Assembly (NCBI RefSeq): GCF_018131005.1
Contig: NZ_JAFCJK010000010.1
Coordinates: forward strand, 124,001 to 188,000
Reading direction: 5' to 3'
From: Bradyrhizobium lablabi
GTDB lineage: Bacteria > Pseudomonadota > Alphaproteobacteria > Rhizobiales > Xanthobacteraceae
DNA length: 64,000 nucleotides
This document shows positions 17,222 through 26,318 of the stretch, in pieces. Position 1 is the first letter of the stretch, and every line of letters starts with the position of its first letter. The notes below the pieces were generated by a model. That model was not told where the DNA came from. It worked only from the letters and a program-made list of their open reading frames with translations, and did not search any database. Position numbers and translations under genes: made by a program.

Positions 17222-17821
17222 TCAGAGCGGCTTGATCTGCACCTTACGGAACTTGACGACTCCCGCGCCATATTGGAGGGCGACGTAGCCGCTCGCATGC
17301 TTGGAATCTTGCGCATCGACCGTCTTCTGGCCGTTCAGAGTGACAACAAAGTGAGGGCCCTGCGCCGTGATCTCGTAGACATTCCACTTGCCCGCCGCCT
17401 TTGGCATCGGATCGACCTTGCCGACATCGACGATCGCCCCGGTGCCATAGGTCGGATCCGGCCGCTTGTCGAAGATGTTGACCTCGTAGCAAACCTTGGA
17501 ATCGATGGTCTTGTTGGTGTCGCAGCGGATGAAGATGCCGCTATTGGCGTCCTCGTCGGTCCAGAACTCGGCCCTGATCTGGAAATCCTTGTAGGGGGTC
17601 TTGGTGACGAGATAGGAGAGATCCTTGCCGTCGAGCTTGTCGGCGACCAGCGCGCCGTCCTTCATCGCCCAATTGGCCTTGCCGACCTCGTCCCACTCGC
17701 CCATCTTGGAGCTGTCGAGCAGCGTGATCCAGCCGTCGCTTTGCCCCGACGCGGTGGTGGAAAATTGCAGCGCGGCACTACCGATCAAGAGGCCGGCCGC
17801 AAGCGTCGACAGGTACTTCAT
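17222..17821 (-). CDS. DUF1080 (3-keto-disaccharide hydrolase-like) exported protein
   Basis: The 199-residue protein starts with a signal peptide (MKYLSTLAAGLLIGSAALQF, probable cleavage after TTASG) and then a DUF1080 lectin-like sandwich: WITLLDSSKMGEWDEVGKAN, WAMKDGALVAD, KDFQIRAEFWTDEDANSGIF with the NSGIFIR signature, SKVCYEVNIFDKRPDPTYGT, and WNVYEITAQGPHFVVTLNGQ with the conserved LNG. The family binds or hydrolyses glycans, including 3-ketodisaccharides, in the periplasm. GGAGG lies before ATG 17821. It is monocistronic and ends at the shared terminator. Confidence 0.9.
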   Translation of the reverse strand: MKYLSTLAAGLLIGSAALQFSTTASGQSDGWITLLDSSKMGEWDEVGKANWAMKDGALVADKLDGKDLSYLVTKTPYKDFQIRAEFWTDEDANSGIFIRCDTNKTIDSKVCYEVNIFDKRPDPTYGTGAIVDVGKVDPMPKAAGKWNVYEITAQGPHFVVTLNGQKTVDAQDSKHASGYVALQYGAGVVKFRKVQIKPL

Positions 17822-18034
17822 AAAGGTGATCCTCCGGTTTGTTGTGGTTGGCGCGCAACCTAGCATCGCCGCACGCCACGTAAATCCCGTTTTTCATGTT
17901 GCAACTGCGTTCTACGGCGTCTCTGGTGTCGCATCACGCATGCGCGCGCGCGTCTTGCCCGCCCCACGAGAAAGACTAGCATTGGCGCAACATCACGGTA
18001 ACGACCGATGGCCGTCGTACAACGGGAGGACGAG

Positions 18035-18505
18035 ATGAGGGCGCTGAACCGGTCCTGGCGATATTTGATGATGCTGTCGGCCTTTGCCGGCATGTTGGGC
18101 GCCAGCGCCGCCGCGGAGCTCAATCCCGCCGCCGTCACCTACAAATTGCCGGACCAGATTCCCTGGGGACCGGTAGACGCGCGCGGCGCTCAGAATGCCG
18201 TCGTTGTGGGCGATCCCGCAAAGCCCGGCTTCTACATGGTCTACACCAAATGGACCAAGGGCAACCACTTCAGCCGCCCGCACTTCCATCCCAACGACCG
18301 CTATATCGTAGTGCTGCAGGGCACCTGGTACGTCGGTTCGGGACCGAAATTCGATCCGGAGCATGGCACCGTGGCCATGCCGGCGGGCAGTTTTGTCACC
18401 CACTACGGCAAGCAGGTGCATTGGGATGGCGCCAAGAATGAAGACGCCGTGCTGCTGATCATGGGCGACGGGCCGGCGACCGCGACGGCCGCGGAGGAGA
18501 AGTAG
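18035..18505 (+). CDS. Exported cupin-domain protein
   Basis: The 156-residue product has a signal peptide (MRALNRSWRYLMMLSAFAGM...ASAAAE) followed by a single cupin. NHFSRPHFHPNDRYIVVLQG holds the metal-binding H-x5-H-type motif, and MPAGSFVTHYGKQVHWDGAK holds the second histidine motif, so a metal site is probably intact. Similar small periplasmic cupins are of unknown function. ATG 18035 is chosen because GGGAGGA ends 4 bases upstream and because it starts the signal peptide; an ATG at 18008 would place acidic residues before it. Confidence 0.85.
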   Translation: MRALNRSWRYLMMLSAFAGMLGASAAAELNPAAVTYKLPDQIPWGPVDARGAQNAVVVGDPAKPGFYMVYTKWTKGNHFSRPHFHPNDRYIVVLQGTWYVGSGPKFDPEHGTVAMPAGSFVTHYGKQVHWDGAKNEDAVLLIMGDGPATATAAEEK

Positions 18506-18530
18506 CCCGGGGCACCGCCGACGAGCCTGG

Positions 18531-18630
18531 AGCATTATCGGTTCTGATTGATCAGAACCGAAGCTCCAGATTGTTGTCTTGATGCGTTTTCTTCATGCGA
18601 ACCGGTATCCACTTCGCCCGGAAACGCTAT
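18531..18630 (-). repeat. Dispersed palindromic repeat, family 1, copy a
   Basis: This roughly 100-bp element contains an 11-bp inverted repeat, TCGGTTCTGAT (18538-18548) and ATCAGAACCGA (18551-18561). It is nearly identical to the reverse complement of 30606-30701 and similar to 62371-62466. It sits between the cupin and DUF2171 genes and may fold in RNA from either strand. Confidence 0.85.
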
Positions 18631-18686
18631 AGCAACTTTTCATGACACGAGACGTTCATCACCTCATCATTGTAAGGAGATGACGC

Positions 18687-18926
18687 ATGGTGACGGCTTC
18701 GCAAATACGGGAACATATGGATGTGATCTCGGCCGACAAGAAGACGGTCGGCAAGGTCGATCACATGGAAGGAACGGACAAGATCAAGCTGACCAAGCAG
18801 AGTTCACCCGACGGGCAACACCATCACTTTATTCCCCTGTCTTGGGTGGACCGGGTCGACGAGCATGTTCATCTCAACAAGTCGGGCGCCGACGTAACCT
18901 TGCATTGGCAGCACGGCCGCGAGTAA
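18687..18926 (+). CDS. DUF2171 protein
   Basis: The 79-residue product reads MVTASQIREHMDVISADKKT then VGKVDHMEGTDKIKL, HHFIPLSWVDRVDEHVHLNK. This is the PRC-barrel-like DUF2171 pattern: a short protein that says it can set a property at the surface after G-K-V-D. It is common in rhizobia, often near stress genes, and its role is unknown. TAAGGAGATGACGC puts AAGGAG 8 bases before the ATG. No membrane segment is present. Confidence 0.88.
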   Translation: MVTASQIREHMDVISADKKTVGKVDHMEGTDKIKLTKQSSPDGQHHHFIPLSWVDRVDEHVHLNKSGADVTLHWQHGRE

Positions 18927-18979
18927 CGATTGCACAGATCGGGACGGCTTGTATCATCGCGGCCGACAAGGAGCTTCCG

Positions 18980-19321
18980 ATGCACCCGGCCGCGAAATTG
19001 CAATTTGCGCGCATTGTCGACGAGTTCGTACGCTGGCGCACGATCCCCGAGCCCGAACGGCCGCCAGCCCCCGCATGGTGGTGGGGACCGGCGCTCGGGA
19101 TGCACGAGATCACCGAGGCGCTGCCCGCCGCCTGGTGCCGTCAGCTCGGACTGGCCGACGGTGCGACCTGCAACGATGGCGCCGAGTTGCTCTGCCGGAC
19201 TCTTTCCGGCCAGACCGTCCTGCCATGGCCCTACGACTTCTCGCGCAAGGTCGCATCCGCCGACTCCGACGTGCGGGACCTGCACGTGCAACCTTTAGAC
19301 GACGGCGCGTTTCCGCCCTGA
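18980..19321 (+). CDS. Conserved-looking small protein, unknown
   Basis: The 113-residue product starts MHPAAKLQFARIVDEFVRWR and contains a Trp-rich APAWWWGPALGMHEITEALP segment and two later cysteines. AAGGAG lies 7 bases before ATG 18980, and the codon usage is like that of its neighbours. I cannot name a family. It has no signal peptide or membrane helix. Its last 27 bp overlap the 3-prime end of the convergent GAF/GGDEF/EAL gene. A longer frame from 18548 crosses the upstream repeat and DUF2171 gene and is not credible. Confidence 0.68.
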   Translation: MHPAAKLQFARIVDEFVRWRTIPEPERPPAPAWWWGPALGMHEITEALPAAWCRQLGLADGATCNDGAELLCRTLSGQTVLPWPYDFSRKVASADSDVRDLHVQPLDDGAFPP

Positions 19322-22300
19322 GCCCAGTTCGGCCACGAACGCATCCTCGTCGGGCGTCGGCTGAAGCGCCGGCGAGGCAAGCACCGGCGTCGAATGCAGC
19401 AGCCTGGCAAGATCGCCCGGCGGCAGCGGCTTGCTGAACAGGAATCCCTGCATCTCGTCGCAGGCATGCGCCCGCAGGAATTGCTGCTGCTCGGAGGTCT
19501 CGACACCCTCCGCGACGATGGTCATTCCGAGCGCCTTTCCCATGCTGATGATCGCCTGCGCGATCGCGACATCCTCGGAATCGTCGGGCAGATCGCGCAC
19601 GAAGGAACGGTCGATCTTGATAGTGTCAATCGGAAACTGCTTCATCAGCGACATCGACGAATAACCGGTGCCGAAATCGTCGATCGCCAGCCGGATGCCG
19701 CGGCTCTGGATCGCGTCGAGCACCCGGATCGCTCGCGAGACGTTGCGCATCACCATGCTCTCGGTGACCTCGAGCTGCAGCAGCACCGCCGACATGCCGC
19801 TCGCCGATAGCGCCTCATCGATATCGTTGAGCAGGCGCGGATCGGCGAACTGCCGCGGCGAAAGGTTGACCGCCATCGTCACCGGCTTGAGGCCGCAACG
19901 CTGCCACGCCATGTTCTGCGCGCACGCCTCCTTCAACACCCAACGGCCGATCGGCACGATCAGCCCGATTTCCTCGGCGAGCGGGATGAACTGGCCAGGC
20001 GATACCATGCCGAGCTCTGGATGATTCCAGCGCAGCAGCGCCTCGACGCCGCTGATCTGTCCGCTCGCCATATCGACCTTCGGCTGATAGTGGAGCGAGA
20101 ACTGGTCGCGCTCGAGCGCGCGGCGGAGCGCGCTCTCCAGCGTCAGCCGCTCGATCGACTGCGCCTTGATCTCCTTGGAGAAGAAGCGGAAACCGTTCTT
20201 GCCGTCCTCCTTGGCGAGATACATCGCCATGTCGGCATTCTTGGTCAGCGTCTGCAGGTCCGAGCCGTCATTCGGGTACATGGCGATCCCGATCGAGGCT
20301 GTCGTGTGGCATTCGTGGCCGCTGAGCTGCAGCGGCTGGCTGAGCGCCGTCAGAAGGTCGGCGGCGATGCGCTCCACACTGCCGCGCTCGCCAACGTCCT
20401 CCAGGATGACGACGAACTCGTCCCCGCCGAGCCGCGCGACCACATCGCTCGGGCGCAAGCAGGTCTGCAAGCGCTCGGCGGTCGCCACGAGCAGCATGTC
20501 GCCGGCGTCGTGCCCGAGCGAATCGTTGATCACCTTGAAGCGGTCGAGGTCGATGAACAGCACCGCGAATGGGCGCCGGTGGCGGTCCGCCGCTTCGACA
20601 GCGCGACGCAAGAGCTCGTTGAACATCTCGCGGTTCGGCAGATTGGTCAGGCTGTCATGCGAGGCGAGATATTCGATCCGCTCATCAGCCTTGTTCTTCT
20701 CGTCGGCGCGGTCGAAGCCTTCCAGCGCGAACGAGAGATTGTCGGCGAGCCGCTGCAACAACTCGGCGAACTCCGGAGTGAAGGTATCCTTCTCGATCGC
20801 GACGAAGATCATGATGCCAACGACCTGCCCGCCGACGATCAGCGGAAACGAGGCACCGGACTTCGTCCCATCGAGGCGGGCCCTTTCATGGAAGACCGCC
20901 GTGTGCGGATCAGCTTGATAATCGTTGATAATGCAGGCCTTGCGTGAACGGAACGCCCTGCCGCAGGCGCCACGCCCTTCCGGATGCGCTGCGTTGGTCG
21001 AGAGCCTCACCTGGCGCGCCCCCTCCGCGGCCGGTCCGGCAGTCGCGACGATGCTGAGATAGTCGCTGCCCGGGTGCACCAGCGCGATGGTGGTGGAGGT
21101 GAACTTGCCGCCGTTCGCCGCCGCCTCGCAGACCAGTCGATAGAGTTCGGTGCGGGATCTTGCCCGCATGATCGCCTCGTTGGTGGCGCTCAGCGCCGCG
21201 AACATGCGCGACAGGCGCTCCTTCTGTTGGTCGGCCCGGGCCTTCTCGTCCGCCCGGTCGAAATTGTCGAGTGCGAAGCCCACGTTCTCCGCGAGCCGCT
21301 GCAACAGCGCGATCATCTCCGAACTGAACGCGCCGAGTTCGCTGGAGAGAAGCACCAGCGCGCCGATCGCCTCGCCGTCTTTCAGAAGCGGCAGGGCCGC
21401 GCCCGACTTGGCGCCGCTGTCACGGACGGTCTGGTAGAAATGCGCTTCCGTTCCGAAATCGCTGAGATAGTCGTTGCTGATGCAGGGTCGTCGCGTGCGG
21501 ATCGCGACGCCGGTCAGGCTCTGGCCTTCGGGGCGCGAGGCATCCGCCGACAATCGAACGTCCATGGCGCGGGCGCGATCGGACCCCGAGAATGCCGCGG
21601 TCTCCAGGAACACGTCACCCGCCCGTGTCAGCATGATCGCGGTCGAGGTGAACTGGCCGCCGACGGCCGCGGCGTCGCAGACGAGATCGAACATCTCGCT
21701 GCGGGACTTCGCCCGCATGATCGCCTCGTTGGTCGCGCTGAGGGTCGCAAACATCCGCCGCAGCCGCTCCTTCTGTTCCTCGGTCCGCGCCTTTTCGTCG
21801 GCGCGATCGAAGCTGCCGAGCGCAAAGGAGACATTGTCGGCCAACCGCTGCAGCAACTCGGCGAACTCGGGCGAGAAGGTGTTGCGCTTGGCGCAGATGA
21901 ACAGCATCACGCCGACCACCTGCTCCTCGACCAGCAACGGAAACGCCGCCCCGGACCGCGCATGCTCGCTGTCGATGACATCGCGGAAAGCACTGCTGGC
22001 GCTGTCGCGGAGCAGATCGTTCTCGATGCAGGCCATTCGCGAGCGAAACGCCCTGCCGGAGACCCCGCGCCCTTCCGGATGCGCTTCGTTGCGCGAGATC
22101 TTGAGGCGTCGCGCATTGTCCGCGGTCGGACCGGCGACCGCGACCATGTCCAGATAATCGTCGCCGGGCTTCACCATCAGGATGCTGGTCGAATTGAATC
22201 CTCCGCCCTGGGCCGCCGCGGCGCAGACCAGCTCGAACATCTCCAGGCGCGATCTCGCACGCATGATCGCTTCGTTGGTCGCGCTGAGCGCGGCGAACAT

Positions 22301-23407
22301 GCGCGACAGCCGCTCCTTCTCGGCGTCGGCCTTCGCCTTTTCGGTCGCGCGGCCGAAATTGTCGAGGGCGACCGATACGTTCTCCGCGATTCCCGCGAGC
22401 AGCGCGATGATCTCGTCGTCCGCCGCCCAGGAGTTGCCGACGAAGAAGATCAGCACGCCGATGCTCTTGCCGAACCGCGTGAGCGGAAGCGCGACGCAGG
22501 CCATCAGACCGCCGTCGCGGCCCTCCTTCTGGGCGGCGTCCGCCGATATCGGGATGTCGTTGTTGATGCAGGGCCGCTGGGTCCGGAACGCCTCGCCGCA
22601 GACGCCCTTGCCATAGACGTTGTCCGGATCGGTCGAGAACCGCGTCTGCGTAATGAGGTCGATCGCCTCGCCGGTGCCGGCGACGGGTTCGAGCCAGTGC
22701 GAATCCGGTTCGGCCAGCAGCACCACGGTAGCAAAGGATTTACCGCTGAACACCGCGGCATCGCATACGCGTTGATAGAGATCGTGCTCCGTCTTGGCGC
22801 GCAGGATGGCCTCATTGGTCGCGCTGATGGCGCCGAACATGCGGTTCAGCCGGCGCATTGCGCGCTCGCCATTCTTGCGCGACGCCTCGTGGTCGAAATT
22901 GCCGAGCGCGAAGGACATGTTCGCCGCCATGCGCTCGAGCAGCAGGACCACGTCCTCGCCGAGCGAGTTTGGCTCGCGTCGCGTGACCATGAAGACGCCG
23001 ACGCTGCGCCCGTCGCAGACCAGGGGCATCGCCGCCGCCGCGCCAACGCCGCCCTTGGCCGCGCCACTGCGCCAGGCCGCCGAATAGACGTCGTTGATAT
23101 AGTCGTTGCTGACGCAAGCCTTCTGGTCACGGAACGCCCGCCCGCAAACGCCCTCGCCTTCGGGGGCATTGGCGATGACCGAAATGTCGATGCTGCGCAG
23201 CCGCGCGATATCGTCGCCGAAGCCGGCCGCGAATCTTAGCAGGCTGCCATCCGCCTCCAGCAAAAAGACGGTGACGGCCAGAAAGTCGCCGCTGGAAAAG
23301 GCAGCTTCGCAGACTTTGTCGTACAATTCCTGCGGCGATTTCGCGTACTGGATTGCTTCGTTGGTCGCATTCAACGCCGCGAACGTGCGCCCGATGGTCG
23401 ACTTCAC
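19295..23407 (-). CDS. Five-GAF GGDEF-EAL c-di-GMP enzyme
   Basis: The 1370-residue protein starts with five tandem units of about 180 residues, beginning near residues 5, 185, 366, 548 and 730. Each opens with a variant of R-x-RMFAALSATNEAIMRA and carries a GAF domain, linked by a charged helix such as DNFDRADEKARADQQKE. A GGDEF domain (about 907-1075) has ASHDSLTNLPNREMF and an intact GGDEF signature; the EAL domain (about 1080-1345) has VEALLRWNHPE, VTESMVM and DDFGTGYSSM, so both cyclase and phosphodiesterase motifs are complete. No membrane segment is seen. It would make or break c-di-GMP under control of small ligands or redox cues bound by GAF. It starts at GTG 23407 and appears monocistronic. 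It may regulate the nearby polysaccharide locus, which is inference. Confidence 0.93.
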   Translation of the reverse strand: MKSTIGRTFAALNATNEAIQYAKSPQELYDKVCEAAFSSGDFLAVTVFLLEADGSLLRFAAGFGDDIARLRSIDISVIANAPEGEGVCGRAFRDQKACVSNDYINDVYSAAWRSGAAKGGVGAAAAMPLVCDGRSVGVFMVTRREPNSLGEDVVLLLERMAANMSFALGNFDHEASRKNGERAMRRLNRMFGAISATNEAILRAKTEHDLYQRVCDAAVFSGKSFATVVLLAEPDSHWLEPVAGTGEAIDLITQTRFSTDPDNVYGKGVCGEAFRTQRPCINNDIPISADAAQKEGRDGGLMACVALPLTRFGKSIGVLIFFVGNSWAADDEIIALLAGIAENVSVALDNFGRATEKAKADAEKERLSRMFAALSATNEAIMRARSRLEMFELVCAAAAQGGGFNSTSILMVKPGDDYLDMVAVAGPTADNARRLKISRNEAHPEGRGVSGRAFRSRMACIENDLLRDSASSAFRDVIDSEHARSGAAFPLLVEEQVVGVMLFICAKRNTFSPEFAELLQRLADNVSFALGSFDRADEKARTEEQKERLRRMFATLSATNEAIMRAKSRSEMFDLVCDAAAVGGQFTSTAIMLTRAGDVFLETAAFSGSDRARAMDVRLSADASRPEGQSLTGVAIRTRRPCISNDYLSDFGTEAHFYQTVRDSGAKSGAALPLLKDGEAIGALVLLSSELGAFSSEMIALLQRLAENVGFALDNFDRADEKARADQQKERLSRMFAALSATNEAIMRARSRTELYRLVCEAAANGGKFTSTTIALVHPGSDYLSIVATAGPAAEGARQVRLSTNAAHPEGRGACGRAFRSRKACIINDYQADPHTAVFHERARLDGTKSGASFPLIVGGQVVGIMIFVAIEKDTFTPEFAELLQRLADNLSFALEGFDRADEKNKADERIEYLASHDSLTNLPNREMFNELLRRAVEAADRHRRPFAVLFIDLDRFKVINDSLGHDAGDMLLVATAERLQTCLRPSDVVARLGGDEFVVILEDVGERGSVERIAADLLTALSQPLQLSGHECHTTASIGIAMYPNDGSDLQTLTKNADMAMYLAKEDGKNGFRFFSKEIKAQSIERLTLESALRRALERDQFSLHYQPKVDMASGQISGVEALLRWNHPELGMVSPGQFIPLAEEIGLIVPIGRWVLKEACAQNMAWQRCGLKPVTMAVNLSPRQFADPRLLNDIDEALSASGMSAVLLQLEVTESMVMRNVSRAIRVLDAIQSRGIRLAIDDFGTGYSSMSLMKQFPIDTIKIDRSFVRDLPDDSEDVAIAQAIISMGKALGMTIVAEGVETSEQQQFLRAHACDEMQGFLFSKPLPPGDLARLLHSTPVLASPALQPTPDEDAFVAELGSGRKRAVV

Positions 23408-23765
23408 AATCCTAGCGGCCCGGCGGCCACCCCCCTTCGCTTTGGCCGGGGGACATTGCCGGTGAGAGGCCTAAGTGGAGGTTAGGACGGCCGCCGAGTT
23501 ACGAGTTAGAGTAAACGCCTGACGAACGCCCTCCCCCGGAGAGCTATGAGCCAGCCTGGCGCCGGGCCGGCGGAGCCGACTGGCGGGATGGATTCTGCAA
23601 TCACGCCCCATCACATTCCGCGGCGTGAAATGACACCCGGAGCACCTTGCTCCCGGCATGGCCGACCGGATTTTCCGCCCTTGCTCGCTTTGCCGCGCTT
23701 TGAGAGCATGGGCGCAACGACATCAAGCAAGACCCGCTGAGTGCGCGGGCATGGCGAGGAAGCTC
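23408..23765. other. Intergenic stretch of 358 bp
   Basis: It separates the divergent GAF/GGDEF/EAL and Ldh-family genes and should hold both promoters. I see no gene, no long repeat and no strong hairpin. An in-frame extension of the Ldh gene back to 23658 has no family counterpart. Confidence 0.55.
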
Positions 23766-24818
23766 ATGCCGATCGTCCAGGCCGACCGTCTCAAGCGCAT
23801 CGGCGCGGCGCTCCTGAAAGCCGCCGGCGCGTCGGACGAGGAGGCGAACGCCGTCGCCTCCGGCTGCGTCAACGCCAATCTCGCCGGCCATGACTCGCAC
23901 GGCGTGATAGCGATCCCGACCTATATCGACCGCATCGCTGCCGGCCACATCGTGCCCGGCGCCAAATGGACCATCGTGCGGGAGAGCCCGACCACCACCG
24001 TGATCGACGGCCATTGGGGCTTCGGCTTCCACGTCAATGCCAAGGCGATGGAGCTGACGATCGCGAAGGCGAAGACAGCCAATGTCGCCGCCTGTACCGT
24101 GTTCCGCCAGAGCCATGTCGGGCGTCTCGCGCATTATCCGCTGATGGCGATGCGTGAGGGCATGATCGGGATTGCCGCCGCGGATTCCGGCCGCTCGCCA
24201 AAGCATGTCGCCCCCTTCGGCGGCCGCGAGGCGCGGCTTGGCACCAACCCGATCTCGATCGCGGTGCCATCCGATCTCGACGCGCCCTTCTATCTTGACA
24301 TGGCGACCTCGGCGGTCGCCGCCGGCAAGATCCAGCTCGCGGTCGCGCGCGGCGAGAACATCCCGAAGGGCTGGATCATCGATGCCGAAGGGCGCGACAC
24401 CACCGACCCCCGCGACTACCGCAAGGGCGGTGCGCTTTTGCCGCTCGGCGGCAGCGAGGGCTACAAGGGAAGCGGCCTCGCCGCGATGGTTGAGGTGCTG
24501 TGCGGCCTCTTGACCGGCCTCGGCTTCGGCGTTGAGCCGACCGGCCGCCACAACGACGGTTGCTTCATGGCGGCATTCAACGTCGCTGCGTTCCGCCCGC
24601 TCAAGGATTTCAAGCGGGAGGTCGCCGACTTCGCCCGCTACCTGAAATCGACGCTGCCATCGGAAGGAAGCCGCGGGGTGTTCTATCCGGGCGAGGTCGA
24701 ATTTTTGCGCGAGCAGCAGAGGCGCAGGGACGGCATCGAGATCGAGGACGCGACCTGGGAGAAGCTCAAGGCGCTCGCCGGCGAGTACAAGCTCGCCCAA
24801 GACCTCGACCTTCATTAA
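23766..24818 (+). CDS. Ldh-family (malate/lactate-type) dehydrogenase
   Basis: The 350-residue protein belongs to the type 2 malate/L-lactate dehydrogenase family, whose members oxidise 2-hydroxyacids such as malate, ureidoglycolate or sulfolactate with NAD(P). Hallmarks are NLAGHDSHGVIAIPTYIDRI with the catalytic DSHG motif near residue 45, VTVIDGHWGFG-like strand near 78, FRQSHVGRLAHYPLMA with the conserved SxHxG-type motif, and TNPISIAVPSDLDAPFYLDM near 170. GSEGYKGSGLAAMVEVLCGL is the helix that follows. Substrate cannot be assigned. ATG 23766 is favoured because AGGA sits just upstream; ATG 23751 is possible. The monooxygenase gene follows after 120 bp. Confidence 0.9.
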   Translation: MPIVQADRLKRIGAALLKAAGASDEEANAVASGCVNANLAGHDSHGVIAIPTYIDRIAAGHIVPGAKWTIVRESPTTTVIDGHWGFGFHVNAKAMELTIAKAKTANVAACTVFRQSHVGRLAHYPLMAMREGMIGIAAADSGRSPKHVAPFGGREARLGTNPISIAVPSDLDAPFYLDMATSAVAAGKIQLAVARGENIPKGWIIDAEGRDTTDPRDYRKGGALLPLGGSEGYKGSGLAAMVEVLCGLLTGLGFGVEPTGRHNDGCFMAAFNVAAFRPLKDFKREVADFARYLKSTLPSEGSRGVFYPGEVEFLREQQRRRDGIEIEDATWEKLKALAGEYKLAQDLDLH

Positions 24819-24856
24819 AAGCGCGATCAATCCCCATTGCGTCTTGGCTCTTTATT

Positions 24857-24908
24857 TTGATCATGATCGGTTCGGAAATCCGCTACAAACTTGTCCGGAT
24901 CATGCTCT
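24857..24908 (-). repeat. Dispersed palindromic repeat, family 2, copy b
   Basis: On the minus strand it reads GAGCATGATCCGGACAAG, then AGCGGATTTCCGAA and a second GATCATGATCA. It shares this wording with 940-1003, 34858-34901 and 54371-54402, and lies between the Ldh and monooxygenase genes, so the two may not form one simple operon. Confidence 0.65.
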
Positions 24909-24938
24909 AGGACGTCGCCTATGCACAAGGAGAACGGC

Positions 24939-26306
24939 ATGACACGGCAAATGGTGCTGGTGGGTTTTCTGCAGGCGCAAAACTGCACCAATCTGCCGAG
25001 CTCATGGCGCCACCCCGACTCGCGCGACGATTCGATGTCGGCGGACTACTACCAGGAGATCGCGCGGATCCTGGAAGCCGGCAAGTTCCATATGGCATTT
25101 TTCGACGATCGCCTGGCAATGCCGGACCGTTACGGCAACGATCACGCTCACACCGTCGAGTACGGCATCCGATGTGTGAAGATGGACCCGATCGTGGTGC
25201 TGACCACGATGGGCATGGTGACCGAGAAGCTCGGCCTCGCCTCGACCTGCTCGACCACTTATTACGAGCCATTCGACGTTGCCCGCCGCTTTGCCACCCT
25301 CGACCTGATGACGAACGGCCGCGCCGCGTGGAACGTCGTCACATCCGTCAACGATGGCGAGGCGCTCAATATGGGTCGCGAGCAGCATCTCGAGCACGAC
25401 CTGCGCTACGACCGCGCCGACGAGTTCATGGAGGTGGTGCTCGGTCATTGGGATTGCTGGGAAGACGGCGCACTGATCATTGACAAGGCCAGCGGCCGTT
25501 TCGCCGACCCGACCAAGGTGAAGCGGCTTGACCACAAGGGCGCGTTCTTCAAGTCGCGCGGCCCGTTCACGGTGCCACGCTCGCAACAGGGCCATCCGGT
25601 CGTCATCCAGGCCGGTGCGTCCGGCCGAGGCCAGCGCTTTGCCGGACGGTGGGGCGAAGTCATCTTCACCGCCTCACGCAATCTCGCCGGTGCCAGACAG
25701 GGCTATGACGCGATCCGGGGCGAGGCCGCAAGAGCCGGCCGCGATCCCGATCAGATGTTCCTGTGCAACCTGACGACACCGGTCTGCGGCGCCACCAAGG
25801 CCGAGGCGGAGGACAAGATGGCGCTGATCCAGAAGCTGCCGCTCGAGATCGACGCGCTGTCGCTGCTCGCCGAAGGCCTCAACTTCGATTTCGGCGCCAA
25901 GGACATCGACGAGCCACTGACCACTGAGGAGCTGCAGGGCATGCAAGGCATGCTCGGCATCCGCGACGGCGTGCTGCGCACGTCGGGCAAGACCAACCCG
26001 TCGACGCGCGACTTCATCACTTTTTCCGGCCGCGGCCAGGTGCAGGACGCGATCGTCGGCGGCCCGAAGGAGATCGCCGACAGGCTGGAAGAGATGTTCG
26101 TCGACCGAGGCTGCGACGGCTTCGTCATCGCGGCTAGTTATGTGCCAGGCTCCTACGCCGACTTCGTCAACCATGTGGTGCCCGAGCTGCAGCGTCGCGG
26201 ACTGTTTCACAAGGACTATGCGGGCAAGACGCTGCGCGAGAACCTTGGACTCAAGCGTCCCGTTGCCGGTGCGTGGAAAACGCAGGCTCCGGCGGCGGCG
26301 GAATAG
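24939..26306 (+). CDS. LLM-class flavin monooxygenase (NtaA/SnaA/DszA type)
   Basis: The 455-residue product is a bacterial luciferase-like monooxygenase of the NtaA/SnaA/DszA/EmoA branch, which uses FMNH2 from a partner reductase to oxidise compounds such as chelators, sulfones or amines. Evidence: the N-terminal MVLVGFLQAQNCTNLPSSWR, YYQEIARILEAGKFHMAFFD, GLASTCSTTYYEPFDVARRF, NGRAAWNVVTSVND with the TS motif near residue 125, and PVVIQAGASGRGQRFAGRWG near residue 225, which is the family phosphate-binding region. The length of about 450 fits this branch. AAGGAG lies 6 bases before ATG 24939; in-frame ATG 24921 is possible. No flavin reductase gene is adjacent. The hydrolase gene follows after 12 bp. 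Confidence 0.92.
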   Translation: MTRQMVLVGFLQAQNCTNLPSSWRHPDSRDDSMSADYYQEIARILEAGKFHMAFFDDRLAMPDRYGNDHAHTVEYGIRCVKMDPIVVLTTMGMVTEKLGLASTCSTTYYEPFDVARRFATLDLMTNGRAAWNVVTSVNDGEALNMGREQHLEHDLRYDRADEFMEVVLGHWDCWEDGALIIDKASGRFADPTKVKRLDHKGAFFKSRGPFTVPRSQQGHPVVIQAGASGRGQRFAGRWGEVIFTASRNLAGARQGYDAIRGEAARAGRDPDQMFLCNLTTPVCGATKAEAEDKMALIQKLPLEIDALSLLAEGLNFDFGAKDIDEPLTTEELQGMQGMLGIRDGVLRTSGKTNPSTRDFITFSGRGQVQDAIVGGPKEIADRLEEMFVDRGCDGFVIAASYVPGSYADFVNHVVPELQRRGLFHKDYAGKTLRENLGLKRPVAGAWKTQAPAAAE

Positions 26307-26318
26307 GGAGGACACACC

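Noticed and set aside
20984..23239. 751-codon plus-strand frame opposite the GAF/GGDEF/EAL gene
   Set aside because: It is the antisense shadow of the repeated GAF units; composition is Arg/Gln/His-rich and it repeats with the same period.
23408..23765. Possible tRNA or small RNA in the divergent gap
   Set aside because: No cloverleaf, no CCA-like end and no strong hairpin with a T run was found.
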